Positions 40,569-52,056 of a stretch of 64,000 nucleotides of DNA are shown here, one piece after another. Under the pieces are notes generated by a model. That model worked only from the letters and a program-made list of their open reading frames with translations. It was not told where the DNA came from and searched no databases. The position numbers and the translations under genes were made by a program. The stretch comes from Prochlorococcus sp. AG-459-M13 (GTDB lineage Bacteria; Cyanobacteriota; Cyanobacteriia; PCC-6307; Cyanobiaceae), in assembly GCA_003212005.1 (NCBI GenBank), contig QCRE01000001.1, positions 62,001 through 126,000 on the forward strand, in the 5' to 3' direction. Within the stretch, counting starts at the first letter, position 1; each line of letters opens with the position of its first letter.

Positions 40569-43213
40569 CTATCTAATGTTTTTTGCAAATAGTTTTTAGC
40601 ATAATCTAAAGCATCACTTAACTTATCAATATCTTTAGCACCTGCTTGAGCAAAGTTAGGCTTTCCTCCTCCACCTCCCGAACAAATTCTTGCAATATCA
40701 TTAATTAATTTACCTGCATGCAATCCTATTTTTACTGCATCGTCACCTAAAGAAACCACAAATAACAACTTTCTATTTTTTGGATTTGGTATTCCCCCAA
40801 GAATCACTATTGCTTTATTTCCCAAATGAGAAGTTAAATTAAGTGCTGCAGATTGCAAAGAATTCCCATCTAAGCCATCAATCTGATTTACTAAAATTGA
40901 AAAAGAATTTACTATTTCTGCGGATGATTTTATGGAAGAGTATTTAAAATATGCAATTTCATCTTTCATTTTTTGTATCTCTTTATTCTTATTAATAAGC
41001 TCTGCTTGCAAATTATTAACCCTTTCAAAAAGTTGATTAGGATTTGCTTTTAACAAATCACTTAATTGATTTACTAAAGCATTTCTATCACTGAAATAGT
41101 CTAATGCTGATTGACCTGATAATGCTTCGATCCTTCTTACTCCGGCTGAGATTCCTTCCTCACTAATTATTTTGAATGAACCTAATTCGGATGTAGTTTT
41201 AACATGTGTGCCGCCACAAAGTTCCATTGAAACTCCTGGTACATTAACAACGCGCACTTCATCATCATATTTTTCTCCAAACATGGCGACTGCACCCTTT
41301 TCAAGAGCCTCACTTTTAGACATATTTTTTATTTCTAGGTCATGATTTTCCATAATCCAAGAGTTAACTAAAGTCTCAATCTTAGAAATTTGATCTTTAG
41401 AAATAGGATTAGAAGAATTAAAGTCAAATCGTAATTTATTAAAGGCTACTAATGAACCTTTTTGTCCGACACTTTCGTTAACAACTGACTTGAGCGCAGA
41501 TTGTAATAAATGAGTAGCTGTATGATTTGCAGCAGCCTTAGCTCTATTAGAGGAGTTAACGTTAGTCTTAACTTTTTGTCCAATAGTTAATATTCCTTTT
41601 TTGATAGTTCCGTAATGTAAAAAAACATTTTTCTTTCGCATAACATTATCAACAATAACCTCTACATCTTTTGAAAATATCGTTCCAATATCACCAACTT
41701 GCCCGCCAGATTCTCCATAAAAAGTTGTCTGATCAAGAACAATTAAAACTTTCTGACCTTCACTTGCTTGCTTAACTAATGTTGAATCCAAGAATATACC
41801 CTTTATTTCAGCTTCAGAAAGAAGTGAATCATAACCATTAAAAACAGTTTTGTTAAAAAGATCTATTTCTCGCTCTAATGATCCCTCTAATGTCAAATCA
41901 ATATTATTTGAAGCAGCTTTAGCTCTCTCTTTTTGTGCATTCATTTCTTCTTCAAAACCCTTTAAATCTACACTGATACTATTTTCTTCTGCAATTTCTA
42001 AAGTAAGTTCTAGAGGAAATCCAAAAGTATCATAAAGTTCAAAAGCTTTAAAACCAGAAATTAATTTCTGACCTGAAGAAATTATCTCATCTAGCAATTT
42101 CTCTCCTCTTTCAAGAGTTTCCCTAAATCTTATTTCTTCAATTTTTATCTCATTCAAAATTAAATCATTATTATTTTTTAAATCAGGATAATTATTTTGC
42201 ATTAAATTGATCCCGACAGTAGCAATATGAGGTAAAAATTCATTTGTTATACCCAATAATCTCCCATGTCTGACCATTCTTCTAATAAGCCTTCTTAATA
42301 TATATCCCCTTCCAAGATTACTTGCTGCTACTCCATCAGAAATTAAATGAATAACAGCTCTTGTGTGATCACCAATAATTTTTAAAGAAATTTTGTTTTT
42401 ATCATCTGAAGAAAAATAATCAATATTTGCAATCTCACAAATTTTTTGAATGATAGGAAAAATTAAATCTGTCTCATAATTATTTTGCTTTTTTTGTAGT
42501 ATTTGAGCCATCCTTTCAAGACCCATTCCTGTATCAATATTTTTAAATTTTAAATCCGTCAATTTTCCATTAGGATCACGATTATATTGCATAAAAACAA
42601 GATTATAAAATTCAATAAAACGATCTCCATCTTCTAAATCAATATTCTGCAGACCCTTTTCAGGATGAAAATCATAATAAAGTTCTGAACAAGGTCCACA
42701 TGGACCTGTTTTACCAGATGACCAAAAATTATCTTCCTCACCTAGTTTCACTATCCTATCTGGATGAATACCAATTTCATCTCTCCAAATTTTTGCAGAT
42801 TCTTCGTCTTCGTGAAAAACACTCACAATTATATTTTCAACAGAAAGTTGATAAATATTAGTAACTAATTCCCAAGCCCATTGAATAGCCTCTCTTTTAA
42901 AATAATCCCCAAAAGAAAAATTACCAAGCATTTCAAAAAAAGTGTGATGTCTAGCTGTAACTCCAACGTTTTCTATATCGTTTGTTCTGATGCACTTTTG
43001 GCTAGATGTAGCCCTTTTTGATGGTCTTTCTTTTAAACCTAAAAAAACTGGTTTAAAAGGTAGCATTCCAGCAATTGTGAGCATAACCGTAGGGTCATCT
43101 GGAATCAAAGATGCACTTGGAATGATTTTATGTAATTTTTCACTGTAAAATTTTAAAAAAGCATTTCTTATCTCATCTCCAGTAACTATTTTTTTAATTA
43201 GTTGAGATGTCAT
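40553..43213 (-). CDS. alaS: Alanyl-tRNA synthetase
   Basis: [47 protein letters not shown]. Confidence 0.97.
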   Translation of the reverse strand: MTSQLIKKIVTGDEIRNAFLKFYSEKLHKIIPSASLIPDDPTVMLTIAGMLPFKPVFLGLKERPSKRATSSQKCIRTNDIENVGVTARHHTFFEMLGNFSFGDYFKREAIQWAWELVTNIYQLSVENIIVSVFHEDEESAKIWRDEIGIHPDRIVKLGEEDNFWSSGKTGPCGPCSELYYDFHPEKGLQNIDLEDGDRFIEFYNLVFMQYNRDPNGKLTDLKFKNIDTGMGLERMAQILQKKQNNYETDLIFPIIQKICEIANIDYFSSDDKNKISLKIIGDHTRAVIHLISDGVAASNLGRGYILRRLIRRMVRHGRLLGITNEFLPHIATVGINLMQNNYPDLKNNNDLILNEIKIEEIRFRETLERGEKLLDEIISSGQKLISGFKAFELYDTFGFPLELTLEIAEENSISVDLKGFEEEMNAQKERAKAASNNIDLTLEGSLEREIDLFNKTVFNGYDSLLSEAEIKGIFLDSTLVKQASEGQKVLIVLDQTTFYGESGGQVGDIGTIFSKDVEVIVDNVMRKKNVFLHYGTIKKGILTIGQKVKTNVNSSNRAKAAANHTATHLLQSALKSVVNESVGQKGSLVAFNKLRFDFNSSNPISKDQISKIETLVNSWIMENHDLEIKNMSKSEALEKGAVAMFGEKYDDEVRVVNVPGVSMELCGGTHVKTTSELGSFKIISEEGISAGVRRIEALSGQSALDYFSDRNALVNQLSDLLKANPNQLFERVNNLQAELINKNKEIQKMKDEIAYFKYSSIKSSAEIVNSFSILVNQIDGLDGNSLQSAALNLTSHLGNKAIVILGGIPNPKNRKLLFVVSLGDDAVKIGLHAGKLINDIARICSGGGGGKPNFAQAGAKDIDKLSDALDYAKNYLQKTLDSHSDK

Positions 43214-43333
43214 TTATCCAGAATAATTAAGATTAAAAATTAAAGAAAAGCGTAATTTCGGTTATTTCGCAAAAATAATCACGCGAATTTATATTCTATA
43301 TAACTAAAGTTAATTTATAAAGCTAATTATTCT

Positions 43334-45109
43334 ATGATAGCCTCTGCTCAGACAAGTAATTCTAAATTGGCACAAACTAATAACAAGTTGACGGTTCAAT
43401 CTCAAAACTTTGCTGATGATTCTTGTGCTATAAGATCTTTGGATTGGGATCGCAGTAGATTTGATATTGAATTTGGTTTAAGAAATGGAACTACTTACAA
43501 TAGTTTTATTATTAAAGGCGAAAAACTAGCAATTATTGATACTAGTCACGCAAAGTTCGAAGAATTATGGTTTAAAGAATTACTGAAAAAGGTAAATCTT
43601 CAAGAAGTTGATTATCTAATTACTAGCCATACAGAACCTGATCACTCTGGTTTAATAGGTAATCTTTTAGAATTAAACCAAAATATCACAGTAGTTGGAT
43701 CGAAATTAGCACTTAAATTTATTGAAGACCAAATACATATTCCCTTTAAACGTCTAGAGGTTAAAAGTGGAGAGTTTTTAAATCTCGGAACTAATCCTAA
43801 TAGTGGTTTAGAACACAATATTGAATTTATTAGTGCACCAAATTTACATTGGCCAGATACCATATTTTCATATGATCACAGCACAAATGTTCTCTATACA
43901 TGCGATGCATTTGGACTCCATTATTGTTCTGACGAATTTTTTGACACTGATCAAAAAGAAATATTCGATGATTTCCGTTTTTATTACGATTGCCTTATGG
44001 GTCCAAACGCTAGAAGCGTTATGCAGGCAATTAAAAGAATAGATAAGCTACCTGAATTAAAAACAATAGCTGTTGGCCATGGGCCTTTGCTTCATAATCA
44101 GGTCAATTTTTGGAAAGGAAAATATCTAGAATGGAGTAGTAATAAAAGCAAAGGCAATGATTTTGTGTCAGTCTGCTACATAAGCGACTATGGTTATTGT
44201 GATCGACTAAGTCAAGCGATATCTCATGGAATAAGCAAAGCAGATGCTCAGGTTCAGTTAATTGATTTAAGATCTTCTGACCCGCAAGAATTAACAAGCT
44301 TAATTTCCGAATCAAAAGCAGTAGTCATTCCCACATGGCCAGTAGATTCAGATAATGAATTAAAAGAATCTCTCGGTACTTTATTTGCAGCACTAAAACC
44401 AAAACAATTTACTGCAGTTTATGATGCATTTGGTGGAAATGATGAACCTATAGATTCTTTAGCAAATAAACTAAGAGAACTTGGTCAAAAAGAAGCTTTC
44501 TCTCCCTTAAGAGTTAAAAATATTCCAGATCCCATTGTTTATCAACAATTCGAAGAAGCTGGAACTGACTTGGGTCAATTGATCAATAAAAAAAAGAATA
44601 TTGCCTCTATGAAGAGCCTTGATTCAAATTTAGATAAAGCGTTAGGAAGATTAAGTGGTGGATTATATGTAGTTACAGCGAGCCAAGGCGAGGGTTCTAC
44701 ATTTAGACAAAGTGCAATGGTCGCAAGTTGGGTTAGTCAAGCAAGCTTTTCTCCACCAGGTATTACAGTTGCAGTGGCAAAAGATAGGGCTATTGAATCA
44801 TATATGCAAGTTGGAAAAGGTTTTGTTGTGAATATTCTGAGAGAAGATAACTATCAAAAAATGTTCAGACATTTTTTAAAAAGATTTGCCCCTGGAGCTG
44901 ATAGATTTGCAGATGTAGATGTAATTAGCAACATCGCTGAAGGAGGGCCAGTTCTTTCAGATTCACTCGCCTTTTTAGATTGTAAAGTTAGTTCCAGGCT
45001 AGAGACTCCAGACCATTGGATAATTTACGGAATTGTTGAAAATGGTAATGTTTCTGACTTATCATGCAAGACAGCAGTTCATCACAGAAAAGTTGCTAAT
45101 CACTATTAG
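43334..45109 (+). CDS. Flavodiiron protein, canonical diiron ligands (Flv3-like)
   Basis: ITSHTEPDHSGL metal-binding motif; flavodoxin domain; C-terminal flavin reductase domain LSGGLYVVTAS...MVASWVSQASFSPPG. Confidence 0.9.
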   Translation: MIASAQTSNSKLAQTNNKLTVQSQNFADDSCAIRSLDWDRSRFDIEFGLRNGTTYNSFIIKGEKLAIIDTSHAKFEELWFKELLKKVNLQEVDYLITSHTEPDHSGLIGNLLELNQNITVVGSKLALKFIEDQIHIPFKRLEVKSGEFLNLGTNPNSGLEHNIEFISAPNLHWPDTIFSYDHSTNVLYTCDAFGLHYCSDEFFDTDQKEIFDDFRFYYDCLMGPNARSVMQAIKRIDKLPELKTIAVGHGPLLHNQVNFWKGKYLEWSSNKSKGNDFVSVCYISDYGYCDRLSQAISHGISKADAQVQLIDLRSSDPQELTSLISESKAVVIPTWPVDSDNELKESLGTLFAALKPKQFTAVYDAFGGNDEPIDSLANKLRELGQKEAFSPLRVKNIPDPIVYQQFEEAGTDLGQLINKKKNIASMKSLDSNLDKALGRLSGGLYVVTASQGEGSTFRQSAMVASWVSQASFSPPGITVAVAKDRAIESYMQVGKGFVVNILREDNYQKMFRHFLKRFAPGADRFADVDVISNIAEGGPVLSDSLAFLDCKVSSRLETPDHWIIYGIVENGNVSDLSCKTAVHHRKVANHY

Positions 45110-45125
45110 AAAATAAGTCTTTGAA

Positions 45126-46928
45126 ATGTCAGATATTAATATAGGCTTACTTGCAGAAAATCAAAATTTAACAGAATTTGATATTACTGAAAATTTTTCT
45201 TGTGTAAGATTCTTAGACCAAAATAAAGAAAGATTTGAACTTGAATTTAACCTTGAAAAAGGAACCTCTTTTAATACTTTTTTCATTAGAAGTCATGGGG
45301 AACTTTTTATTATTCATCCACCTGAGAAGCAATATTTAGATTCGTTTAATAAAATAATTTCTAAGTTTTGCGATCAATTTAATTTAGGTAAAATCAACTT
45401 CATTTCTGGTCATATTAATCCCCAAATTATTGAAACTATAAAGAATATAAGTACCCAATTTCAAAAAACAACTATTACTTGCTCTAATCCAGGTTATAAA
45501 CTTATTAGCGAACTTTGGAATCAAAAAAATCCTACCTTAGAAAACTTCATTGAAATTCAATTACCTGAAATAAACATAATCAAAAAAGAACTTAATTTAG
45601 AGTTAGATAACATTTCACTAGAGTTAATTCCTATTCCAACAGCACGTTGGCCTGGTGGACTGATAATTTATGAACATAATCAAGAGATACTTCTTAGTGA
45701 AAAAATTTTCTCTGCACATATTGCATCTAAATATTGGTCTGAAACAAATCGAGTTAGTACAGAAATTGATAGGAAACATTTTTATGATTGCTTGATGGCA
45801 CCAATGTCTAATCAAGTAGTATCAATAACTGAAAAAATTGCCGATTATGACATTAAAACTATTGCACCATTACATGGTCCCGCGATCGAATATAGCTTAA
45901 AAAGCTTTTTAAATGACTATATTAGATGGGGAGAAAATCTCTCAACCAATAATCATAAGATCGCCCTGATATATGCAAGTGCATATGGAAACACAGCCTC
46001 AATAGGAGATGCATTGGCAAAAGGGATAAATAGAACCTCCGTAGAAGTTGAAAGTATTAATTGTGAATTTACCCCAAATGATGTACTTGTAAAATCCATC
46101 CAAAATGCTGATGGATATTTAATAGGCTCTCCCACATTGGGTGGTCACGCCCCAACTCCAATAGTTAGTGCACTAGGAACATTGTTAGCAGAGGGCAATA
46201 GAGATAAGCCAGTAGGAATTTTTGGGAGTTTTGGTTGGAGCGGCGAAGCTATAGATTTACTTGAAACAAAATTAAAAGACGGTGGTTTTAAGTTTAGTTT
46301 TGACCCTATTAGGATTAAATTTAGTCCAAATAAACCAAAGATTAAAGAGTTAGAAGAAATAGGAACTCACTTTGGAAGAAAAATTATAAAAAAAGCAAAG
46401 AAAAAACCCAGGAAATCAGATACTGGAATGATTACAAGCAAAACGGATCCAAAGCTGCAAGCTCTTGGAAGAGTAATTGGCTCACTTTGTGTCCTGACTG
46501 CCTCTAAAGGCAAAGATGAGAATAATATCAAAGGAGCCATGCTTGCATCTTGGGTTAGTCAAGCAAGTTTTTCACCGCCTGGGTTAAGTATTGCAGTAGC
46601 AAAAGATAGATCGGTAGAATCTCTTCTGCAAATAGGAGATTCATTCGCATTAAATATTCTTAGTGAAAAAGATTTTAAAGAACCTTTGAAAAGATTCACA
46701 AAGCCGTTTGCACCTGGAGAAGATAGATTTGAAGGAATAAATATTAAATTAACTCCTAATGAACAGATAATCATTCCTGAAGCGCTCGCATGGTTAGATG
46801 CTTCTGTAAAAGAGAGAATGGAATGTGGAGATCATTGGGTAATTTACGCCAAAGTACTACACGGTAATATACTAAAATCCGAGAGTCTAACGGCAGTTCA
46901 TCACCGCAAAACAGGTGCTAACTATTAA
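45126..46928 (+). CDS. Flavodiiron protein, degenerate diiron site (Flv1-like)
   Basis: Paralogue of the preceding gene; HxExDH replaced by SGHINPQIIET; flavodoxin and flavin-reductase domains conserved. Confidence 0.88.
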   Translation: MSDINIGLLAENQNLTEFDITENFSCVRFLDQNKERFELEFNLEKGTSFNTFFIRSHGELFIIHPPEKQYLDSFNKIISKFCDQFNLGKINFISGHINPQIIETIKNISTQFQKTTITCSNPGYKLISELWNQKNPTLENFIEIQLPEINIIKKELNLELDNISLELIPIPTARWPGGLIIYEHNQEILLSEKIFSAHIASKYWSETNRVSTEIDRKHFYDCLMAPMSNQVVSITEKIADYDIKTIAPLHGPAIEYSLKSFLNDYIRWGENLSTNNHKIALIYASAYGNTASIGDALAKGINRTSVEVESINCEFTPNDVLVKSIQNADGYLIGSPTLGGHAPTPIVSALGTLLAEGNRDKPVGIFGSFGWSGEAIDLLETKLKDGGFKFSFDPIRIKFSPNKPKIKELEEIGTHFGRKIIKKAKKKPRKSDTGMITSKTDPKLQALGRVIGSLCVLTASKGKDENNIKGAMLASWVSQASFSPPGLSIAVAKDRSVESLLQIGDSFALNILSEKDFKEPLKRFTKPFAPGEDRFEGINIKLTPNEQIIIPEALAWLDASVKERMECGDHWVIYAKVLHGNILKSESLTAVHHRKTGANY

Positions 46929-46945
46929 ATTTATTTATCTAATTT

Positions 46946-47470
46946 ATGACTGAAACAAAAGATCTAATAATCATTACGGCTAGTTGTGGTAAAAATCTAG
47001 AACTTTCTGAAAAATTTCTTGAAAAAAGTAATGAACTTAAAATAAGTTCTGAAATTTTAGATCTTACCACTCTTGATATTCCTTTATTTAATCCAAGAAT
47101 TCACAGCAAAGAAAATATTCCAAATGAAATAGAAGAATTAAAAAAAAAGCTTTTTGCAATTGAAAGGTGGGTTATTTGTGCTCCTGAATATAATGGATCT
47201 ATACCTCCAATTCTCTCAAACTTCATAGCATGGTTATCTATTTCAGGAGATGATTTTAGGAATTTATTTAATGGTCAACCAATTGCAATTGCAACATTTT
47301 CTGGTGGCGTCGGATTAGAACTTCTTACTTCATTACGGATTCAATTAGTCCATTTAGGAAGTCAAGTGTTAGGAAGACAACTGTCTTCTTCATATAGTAA
47401 ACCCATAGATACAAAAACTATTGAAGATATTATACGGAGACTATCACAAATGAAAAAAATTAAAATTTAA
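46946..47470 (+). CDS. NADPH-dependent FMN reductase
   Basis: WVICAPEYNGSIPPILSNFIAWLS, IAIATFSGGVGLELL. Confidence 0.88.
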   Translation: MTETKDLIIITASCGKNLELSEKFLEKSNELKISSEILDLTTLDIPLFNPRIHSKENIPNEIEELKKKLFAIERWVICAPEYNGSIPPILSNFIAWLSISGDDFRNLFNGQPIAIATFSGGVGLELLTSLRIQLVHLGSQVLGRQLSSSYSKPIDTKTIEDIIRRLSQMKKIKI

Positions 47471-47473
47471 AAA

Positions 47474-49270
47474 TTATAATTTTAAATTTTTATTCCAAAC
47501 TTTTAAAATTTCCCTAGCCATAGGTAAGGCATGAACAGCACCTCCGCCTGGTGTGTTTTGTGCAAAAGCAACTATAAGTAACTCACTTTTATCTGAAGGC
47601 GTAAAGCAAACAAACCATGCATGATCAGGACCTCCTTCTCCATCTTCAGCCGTACCAGTTTTACCAGATACTGGGGGTAAATTAGATATTCCATAATTAA
47701 TAGAAACTCCTGTTCCAGATTCAACTACTTTCCTTAATCCATTTTTAACTAACTGGAGATTATTTGAATCAATATCAACTTTTATTTTCTTTGAATTTAA
47801 TATAGATTCGTTTTCGATTTTAGATAAATGAGGCGTTACTAAATAACCCCCATTTGCAATCGCTGCATATGCACGCGCAATTTGCATAGGAGTAACTTGC
47901 ACAACAAATTGTCCTATAGACATACTTGCAATATCCTCTTCAACCCAGGGAGTTCTTCCCGGTTCCCCCCATCCTCTACCATCATTAGCCCATTTACTGT
48001 TAGCTACAAGTCCTATATTTTCTTGCTCTGAAATTTCGATTCCAGATAATGAAGCAAAGCCAAGTTTCTTAGAAACATCATAAATCTCATCAACACCTAC
48101 GCCATATCCAATCTGGTAAAAAAAAGTATTACTAGAAACTCGCAAAGCATCTTCATATCCTATGGTTCCAAACCCTAAATCATTATGCTCTCTAAAACAC
48201 TGACTTCCATATGTAATACAAGGTTTTGTTTCTAAAAGAGTTTCAGGAGGAAACTTTCCACTTTCTAAACCAGCAATAGCAGTAACAACTTTCCAAACAC
48301 TTCCTGGATCATATGCATTTAAGGCTCTATTAAATAATGGTTTAGAAGGCGAATTAAATAATTCATCATATTCTTTTTGAGGTTTAAAATCTTTTGAAAA
48401 AAAATTTAAATCAAAAGTTGGTTTACTCGCCATAGCTCTTATTGCACCATCTCTAGGATCCATAACTATTATGGCTCCTCCTTTTTTATCTTTAAGAACT
48501 TGCTCAGCAATTAATTGTAAATTCATATCAATTGTCAATTGAATATCCTTCCCTTGTTTTGATGGTTTAATACCTAAAGATTTTGTAAATGTTCCAGAGG
48601 AGTTAACTTCAATCATTTCTCCTCCCCATTCTCCTCTTATATGATCTTCATAAACAAATTCAATTCCAGTTCTACCTATGAGATCATTTAATTTATAACC
48701 TCGCTTAGACAAAGTACTAAATTCTGAATCTGTAATTGGTTGCGTATAACCAATCACATGTGAAGCAACATCTTTATAAGGATAGTTTCTAGTTATTTTT
48801 GAAAGAATCTCTGTACCATTTAGTATATTTTCATTTTCTTTAAATTTAATAAGTTGATTAACTGTTAAATCCTCTAAAAGTGTTATTGAATATTGTTTAT
48901 TTTTTAAGCCATCAGAATATTTCTTTTGAAGGGAATCAGCTGAAATACTTAATATTTGGGAAAGTAATGATTTGTATTTCTGCCATTCTTTTTTTTTAAC
49001 GTTTTGAGGCTTAACAATTAATGAGTAATTTAATCGGCTGTCTGCAAGAATCAATCCATTTTTATCAATTATACGACCTCTTATTGGACGGGTTGCAATT
49101 AATCTAATTCTATTTTCATCAGACATTTTTTTATAAGTCTCATGATTTAATAATTGCAAAAATATTAATCTGATTAATATTAATAAAAAAGTGAAACTAC
49201 TAATTAGATAAAAAACGAAAGGCTGTCTATTTAATCTATTGTGGTTATTATTCAAGTTACTATTTTTCAA
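47474..49270 (-). CDS. Penicillin-binding protein 2 (peptidoglycan transpeptidase)
   Basis: DPGSVWKV (SxxK), SSNTFF (SxN), SGKTGTAED (KTG); N-terminal single TM. Confidence 0.92.
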   Translation of the reverse strand: MKNSNLNNNHNRLNRQPFVFYLISSFTFLLILIRLIFLQLLNHETYKKMSDENRIRLIATRPIRGRIIDKNGLILADSRLNYSLIVKPQNVKKKEWQKYKSLLSQILSISADSLQKKYSDGLKNKQYSITLLEDLTVNQLIKFKENENILNGTEILSKITRNYPYKDVASHVIGYTQPITDSEFSTLSKRGYKLNDLIGRTGIEFVYEDHIRGEWGGEMIEVNSSGTFTKSLGIKPSKQGKDIQLTIDMNLQLIAEQVLKDKKGGAIIVMDPRDGAIRAMASKPTFDLNFFSKDFKPQKEYDELFNSPSKPLFNRALNAYDPGSVWKVVTAIAGLESGKFPPETLLETKPCITYGSQCFREHNDLGFGTIGYEDALRVSSNTFFYQIGYGVGVDEIYDVSKKLGFASLSGIEISEQENIGLVANSKWANDGRGWGEPGRTPWVEEDIASMSIGQFVVQVTPMQIARAYAAIANGGYLVTPHLSKIENESILNSKKIKVDIDSNNLQLVKNGLRKVVESGTGVSINYGISNLPPVSGKTGTAEDGEGGPDHAWFVCFTPSDKSELLIVAFAQNTPGGGAVHALPMAREILKVWNKNLKL

Positions 49271-49287
49271 TCAATTTATATCTCTCC

Positions 49288-49428
49288 CTATAAAAATTTT
49301 TTTTCAAGCAAATTAATAATCTCTCTCATACTTTTAAGTTTTTGAACTAAATTTTTATAATTATTTGAAATCTTACGGCCGTCATATTCCAAATCTGTTT
49401 TATCGCTTTCTTGTTCTTTAAAATCCAT
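49288..49428 (-). CDS. Possible small protein (46 aa)
   Basis: Read by hand: MDFKEQESDKTDLEYDGRKISNNYKNLVQKLKSMREIINLLEKKFL*, just downstream of the 3' end side of the next gene on the same strand. Confidence 0.4.
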   Translation of the reverse strand: MDFKEQESDKTDLEYDGRKISNNYKNLVQKLKSMREIINLLEKKFL

Positions 49429-49551
49429 AAAAATTTATAAAAAGTTAACTTTTAAAAATGAACTTCTTACATAATACATTAAACGATAAATTACAAATAA
49501 TCAAAATAATATTCAATTTCAAAAAATAAATTTTTTTTTAAATAAACATTT

Positions 49552-50160
49552 TTAAATAGACTGATCTAAATTTTGTTCAAAATAAGGATTGCAACTGTTT
49601 TTTGAAACCCCTAAAGACCAACCAATAAATGCCGAAATGAATACAATGACAATTATAGGTAGTAAAACTTGCTGAGTATTTTCCAAGATAAACCATTCCT
49701 TCCAACTTCTAATAAATCTATCCCTTTGAAATTTTCTTTTTTCATTTTTTTCAGCTCTGGCTTTTTTTGCGAAAGACCTTTTTACCCACTTTTCAAATGG
49801 CTCCTTTTTGGTTATTGCCATTTTTCTCTCAACTGCCAACAATTGTCCAGAATTAAGCTGCGGATGAAAAGTACTTATAAGCTCTAAAGTCTTAAGAAAC
49901 ATTTCTACGCTTGCATCTTTTATTAACTTTTGATCTTCACTTAAATCAGACCAGTCAATTTCAGGATAAAACCTATTTCTATTTGGCTGAATTTGATCTT
50001 CTGACATTTGCCCAGGTTCTCTTAACCATTTATTAGTATTTTCATCAAATCGTCTCCAATACAAAAAAGGATTTATAAAAATTGTTTTTCCTGCAATTTT
50101 TACAATATCTTGTTGTAAATGGTTGCTAATTTTTTTATCAGGACTTTTCTGTTGAACCAA
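49552..50160 (-). CDS. Hypothetical membrane protein (202 aa)
   Basis: Complete ORF; C-terminal TM VLLPIIVIVFISAFIGWSLG. Confidence 0.7.
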   Translation of the reverse strand: MVQQKSPDKKISNHLQQDIVKIAGKTIFINPFLYWRRFDENTNKWLREPGQMSEDQIQPNRNRFYPEIDWSDLSEDQKLIKDASVEMFLKTLELISTFHPQLNSGQLLAVERKMAITKKEPFEKWVKRSFAKKARAEKNEKRKFQRDRFIRSWKEWFILENTQQVLLPIIVIVFISAFIGWSLGVSKNSCNPYFEQNLDQSI

Positions 50161-50248
50161 AATCTAAAATATATTCTCTACTTAAAGATTATCTTTATTT
50201 AAAAATTTTTCCAGAAAATATTGAATTAAATTATTTGTTTTATTTTCA

Positions 50249-50965
50249 TTAATTCATTTTCGACAATTTCCAACGATTTTTTAAATAATTACAATATTCA
50301 CATTTTATAGATGGCAAAGGAAACTCATTAGATCTAAGTAACTTTACAGTCTGAATAACTTTTCCTTCTACCCATGATGAAGAACAATCTAACTTTATAA
50401 AATGCACATCAAATTTAAGCTGGTTATTAAAGAACTTTTCATTCTTTTTTCCGTTGAAATATAAAAGATAGGCTTGATCTGCTACCTTAAAACCATTTTT
50501 TCTAAATAACCACTGATACATTTCTAATTGTCTTTTATATGCTTTTGCATAATCATATTTATTAAAAGTTTCATTCCAATCAAAGGTATTTCTAGAAGTT
50601 GCTTTTACATCAACGATAATGAGCTCGCCATTATTTTTCTGCCAAACATCATCAACCGCACCACCAAAATCATAACCATGTTCAACAGATTGATATCTTA
50701 TACCTTTAAAATTATTTCTCCAACTATCAAAATCTTTATGTTTAAAAGGTACAGCATCTATATTATGCTCAAAAAATAAAGGATGAGGTTTCTGTATTTC
50801 TCGATAATAATCAAACTCATTTTTACATAAATTATCTACAGCAATATTTAAGGTAAATGGTAGTGATGGAGGTTTTATTTGATATTTCTTATCAAGAACA
50901 CAACATCTAGGGCAATGAAGATATTTTTCAACAGTGGACCGACTTAATTTAATAATTTTATCCAT
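50249..50965 (-). CDS. PD-(D/E)XK nuclease superfamily protein, Cas4/RecB-like
   Basis: Core GGAVDDVWQKNNGELIIVDVKATS; N-terminal CPRCC and C-terminal CEYC cysteines. Confidence 0.75.
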   Translation of the reverse strand: MDKIIKLSRSTVEKYLHCPRCCVLDKKYQIKPPSLPFTLNIAVDNLCKNEFDYYREIQKPHPLFFEHNIDAVPFKHKDFDSWRNNFKGIRYQSVEHGYDFGGAVDDVWQKNNGELIIVDVKATSRNTFDWNETFNKYDYAKAYKRQLEMYQWLFRKNGFKVADQAYLLYFNGKKNEKFFNNQLKFDVHFIKLDCSSSWVEGKVIQTVKLLRSNEFPLPSIKCEYCNYLKNRWKLSKMN

Positions 50966-51195
50966 AATTATTTTATAGTCAGTTTCAAAATAAAAATTAT
51001 CAAGTTATTTTTTTAATACCACTCAATAAAAACTAAAATAATCATAGTCATATCAATTATTTTGACAATATCATAACACAAATTTTGTAACGCGAAATTT
51101 AATAGATATAAATAATTTCAAAGGGAATTTATAAAATATATGTAATGATTTAATTTAGAAAATCTTATGATATCATTCGGATAAATATTTGAATC

Positions 51196-52056
51196 ATGAA
51201 AATAAAATGGGAATTAAACCCTTTCCCCTATGCCATAGTTGATAATTATTTAGATAAAAATAATTTTATAGAATTAATAAAAGAGCTTGATAACATAAAG
51301 CCTGAATTACAAACTAAGTTTTCTAGTGCACTTGAGGAAAAAAATATTTATAAAAATTTATCCCTTAAAAAAAATAGTAAAAATTTTGTAAAAAAAGCTG
51401 GTTCAAAAGAAATCAAAGATATTATTTCTTCTTTCTCAGGGGGATTGCCAATCCTAAGTTTAAAAGAAACTAAAAATTTCTCAGGTTATTCAACATTTCA
51501 CATCACAAAATCTAAAGGGATGCTAGGTTCTCATGTCGATCATTCTGATATAGAAGATGGTAGATATTTTCATATTGCAAATACAATTTTTTATGCAAGC
51601 TCAAAATGGGAAAGAGGGTGGGGTGGTGAGACTATACTTTACTCAAATAATGGTCTAATTCCAGAAGTAATAATTGAGCCATTACCTAATAGATTAATAA
51701 TTTTTATTCATAGCGCGAATTCTTTTCATGGAGTAAAATCATATAATCCTAGTGATAAAACTTATAGAAAAACTTTTTATCATGATTACTATATTCACAA
51801 AAACTACAAATCTAAGTTTATTCAATATGTGAATAGAAAACGTAATAAGAAATTAACTTTTTCTAGACATGGAACAACTTTTATTCCGTTTTTTCCAAAT
51901 GGAATTAAAGATATTTCGATAAAGAAACTATTTTCAATTACAAATTTCAAATATCTTAATGCATATATCATTTATTTAATAAATAAGCAATTTAAAACAA
52001 ATTTTATTTCTCTAAGGAAAAGTTTATTAAAAAGAATTAAAAGTTTAAGAAATTAA
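51196..52056 (+). CDS. 2OG-Fe(II) oxygenase
   Basis: LGSHVDHSD (HxD), ANSFHGVKSY (distal His), TYRKTFYHDYY (2OG-binding Arg). Confidence 0.8.
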   Translation: MKIKWELNPFPYAIVDNYLDKNNFIELIKELDNIKPELQTKFSSALEEKNIYKNLSLKKNSKNFVKKAGSKEIKDIISSFSGGLPILSLKETKNFSGYSTFHITKSKGMLGSHVDHSDIEDGRYFHIANTIFYASSKWERGWGGETILYSNNGLIPEVIIEPLPNRLIIFIHSANSFHGVKSYNPSDKTYRKTFYHDYYIHKNYKSKFIQYVNRKRNKKLTFSRHGTTFIPFFPNGIKDISIKKLFSITNFKYLNAYIIYLINKQFKTNFISLRKSLLKRIKSLRN

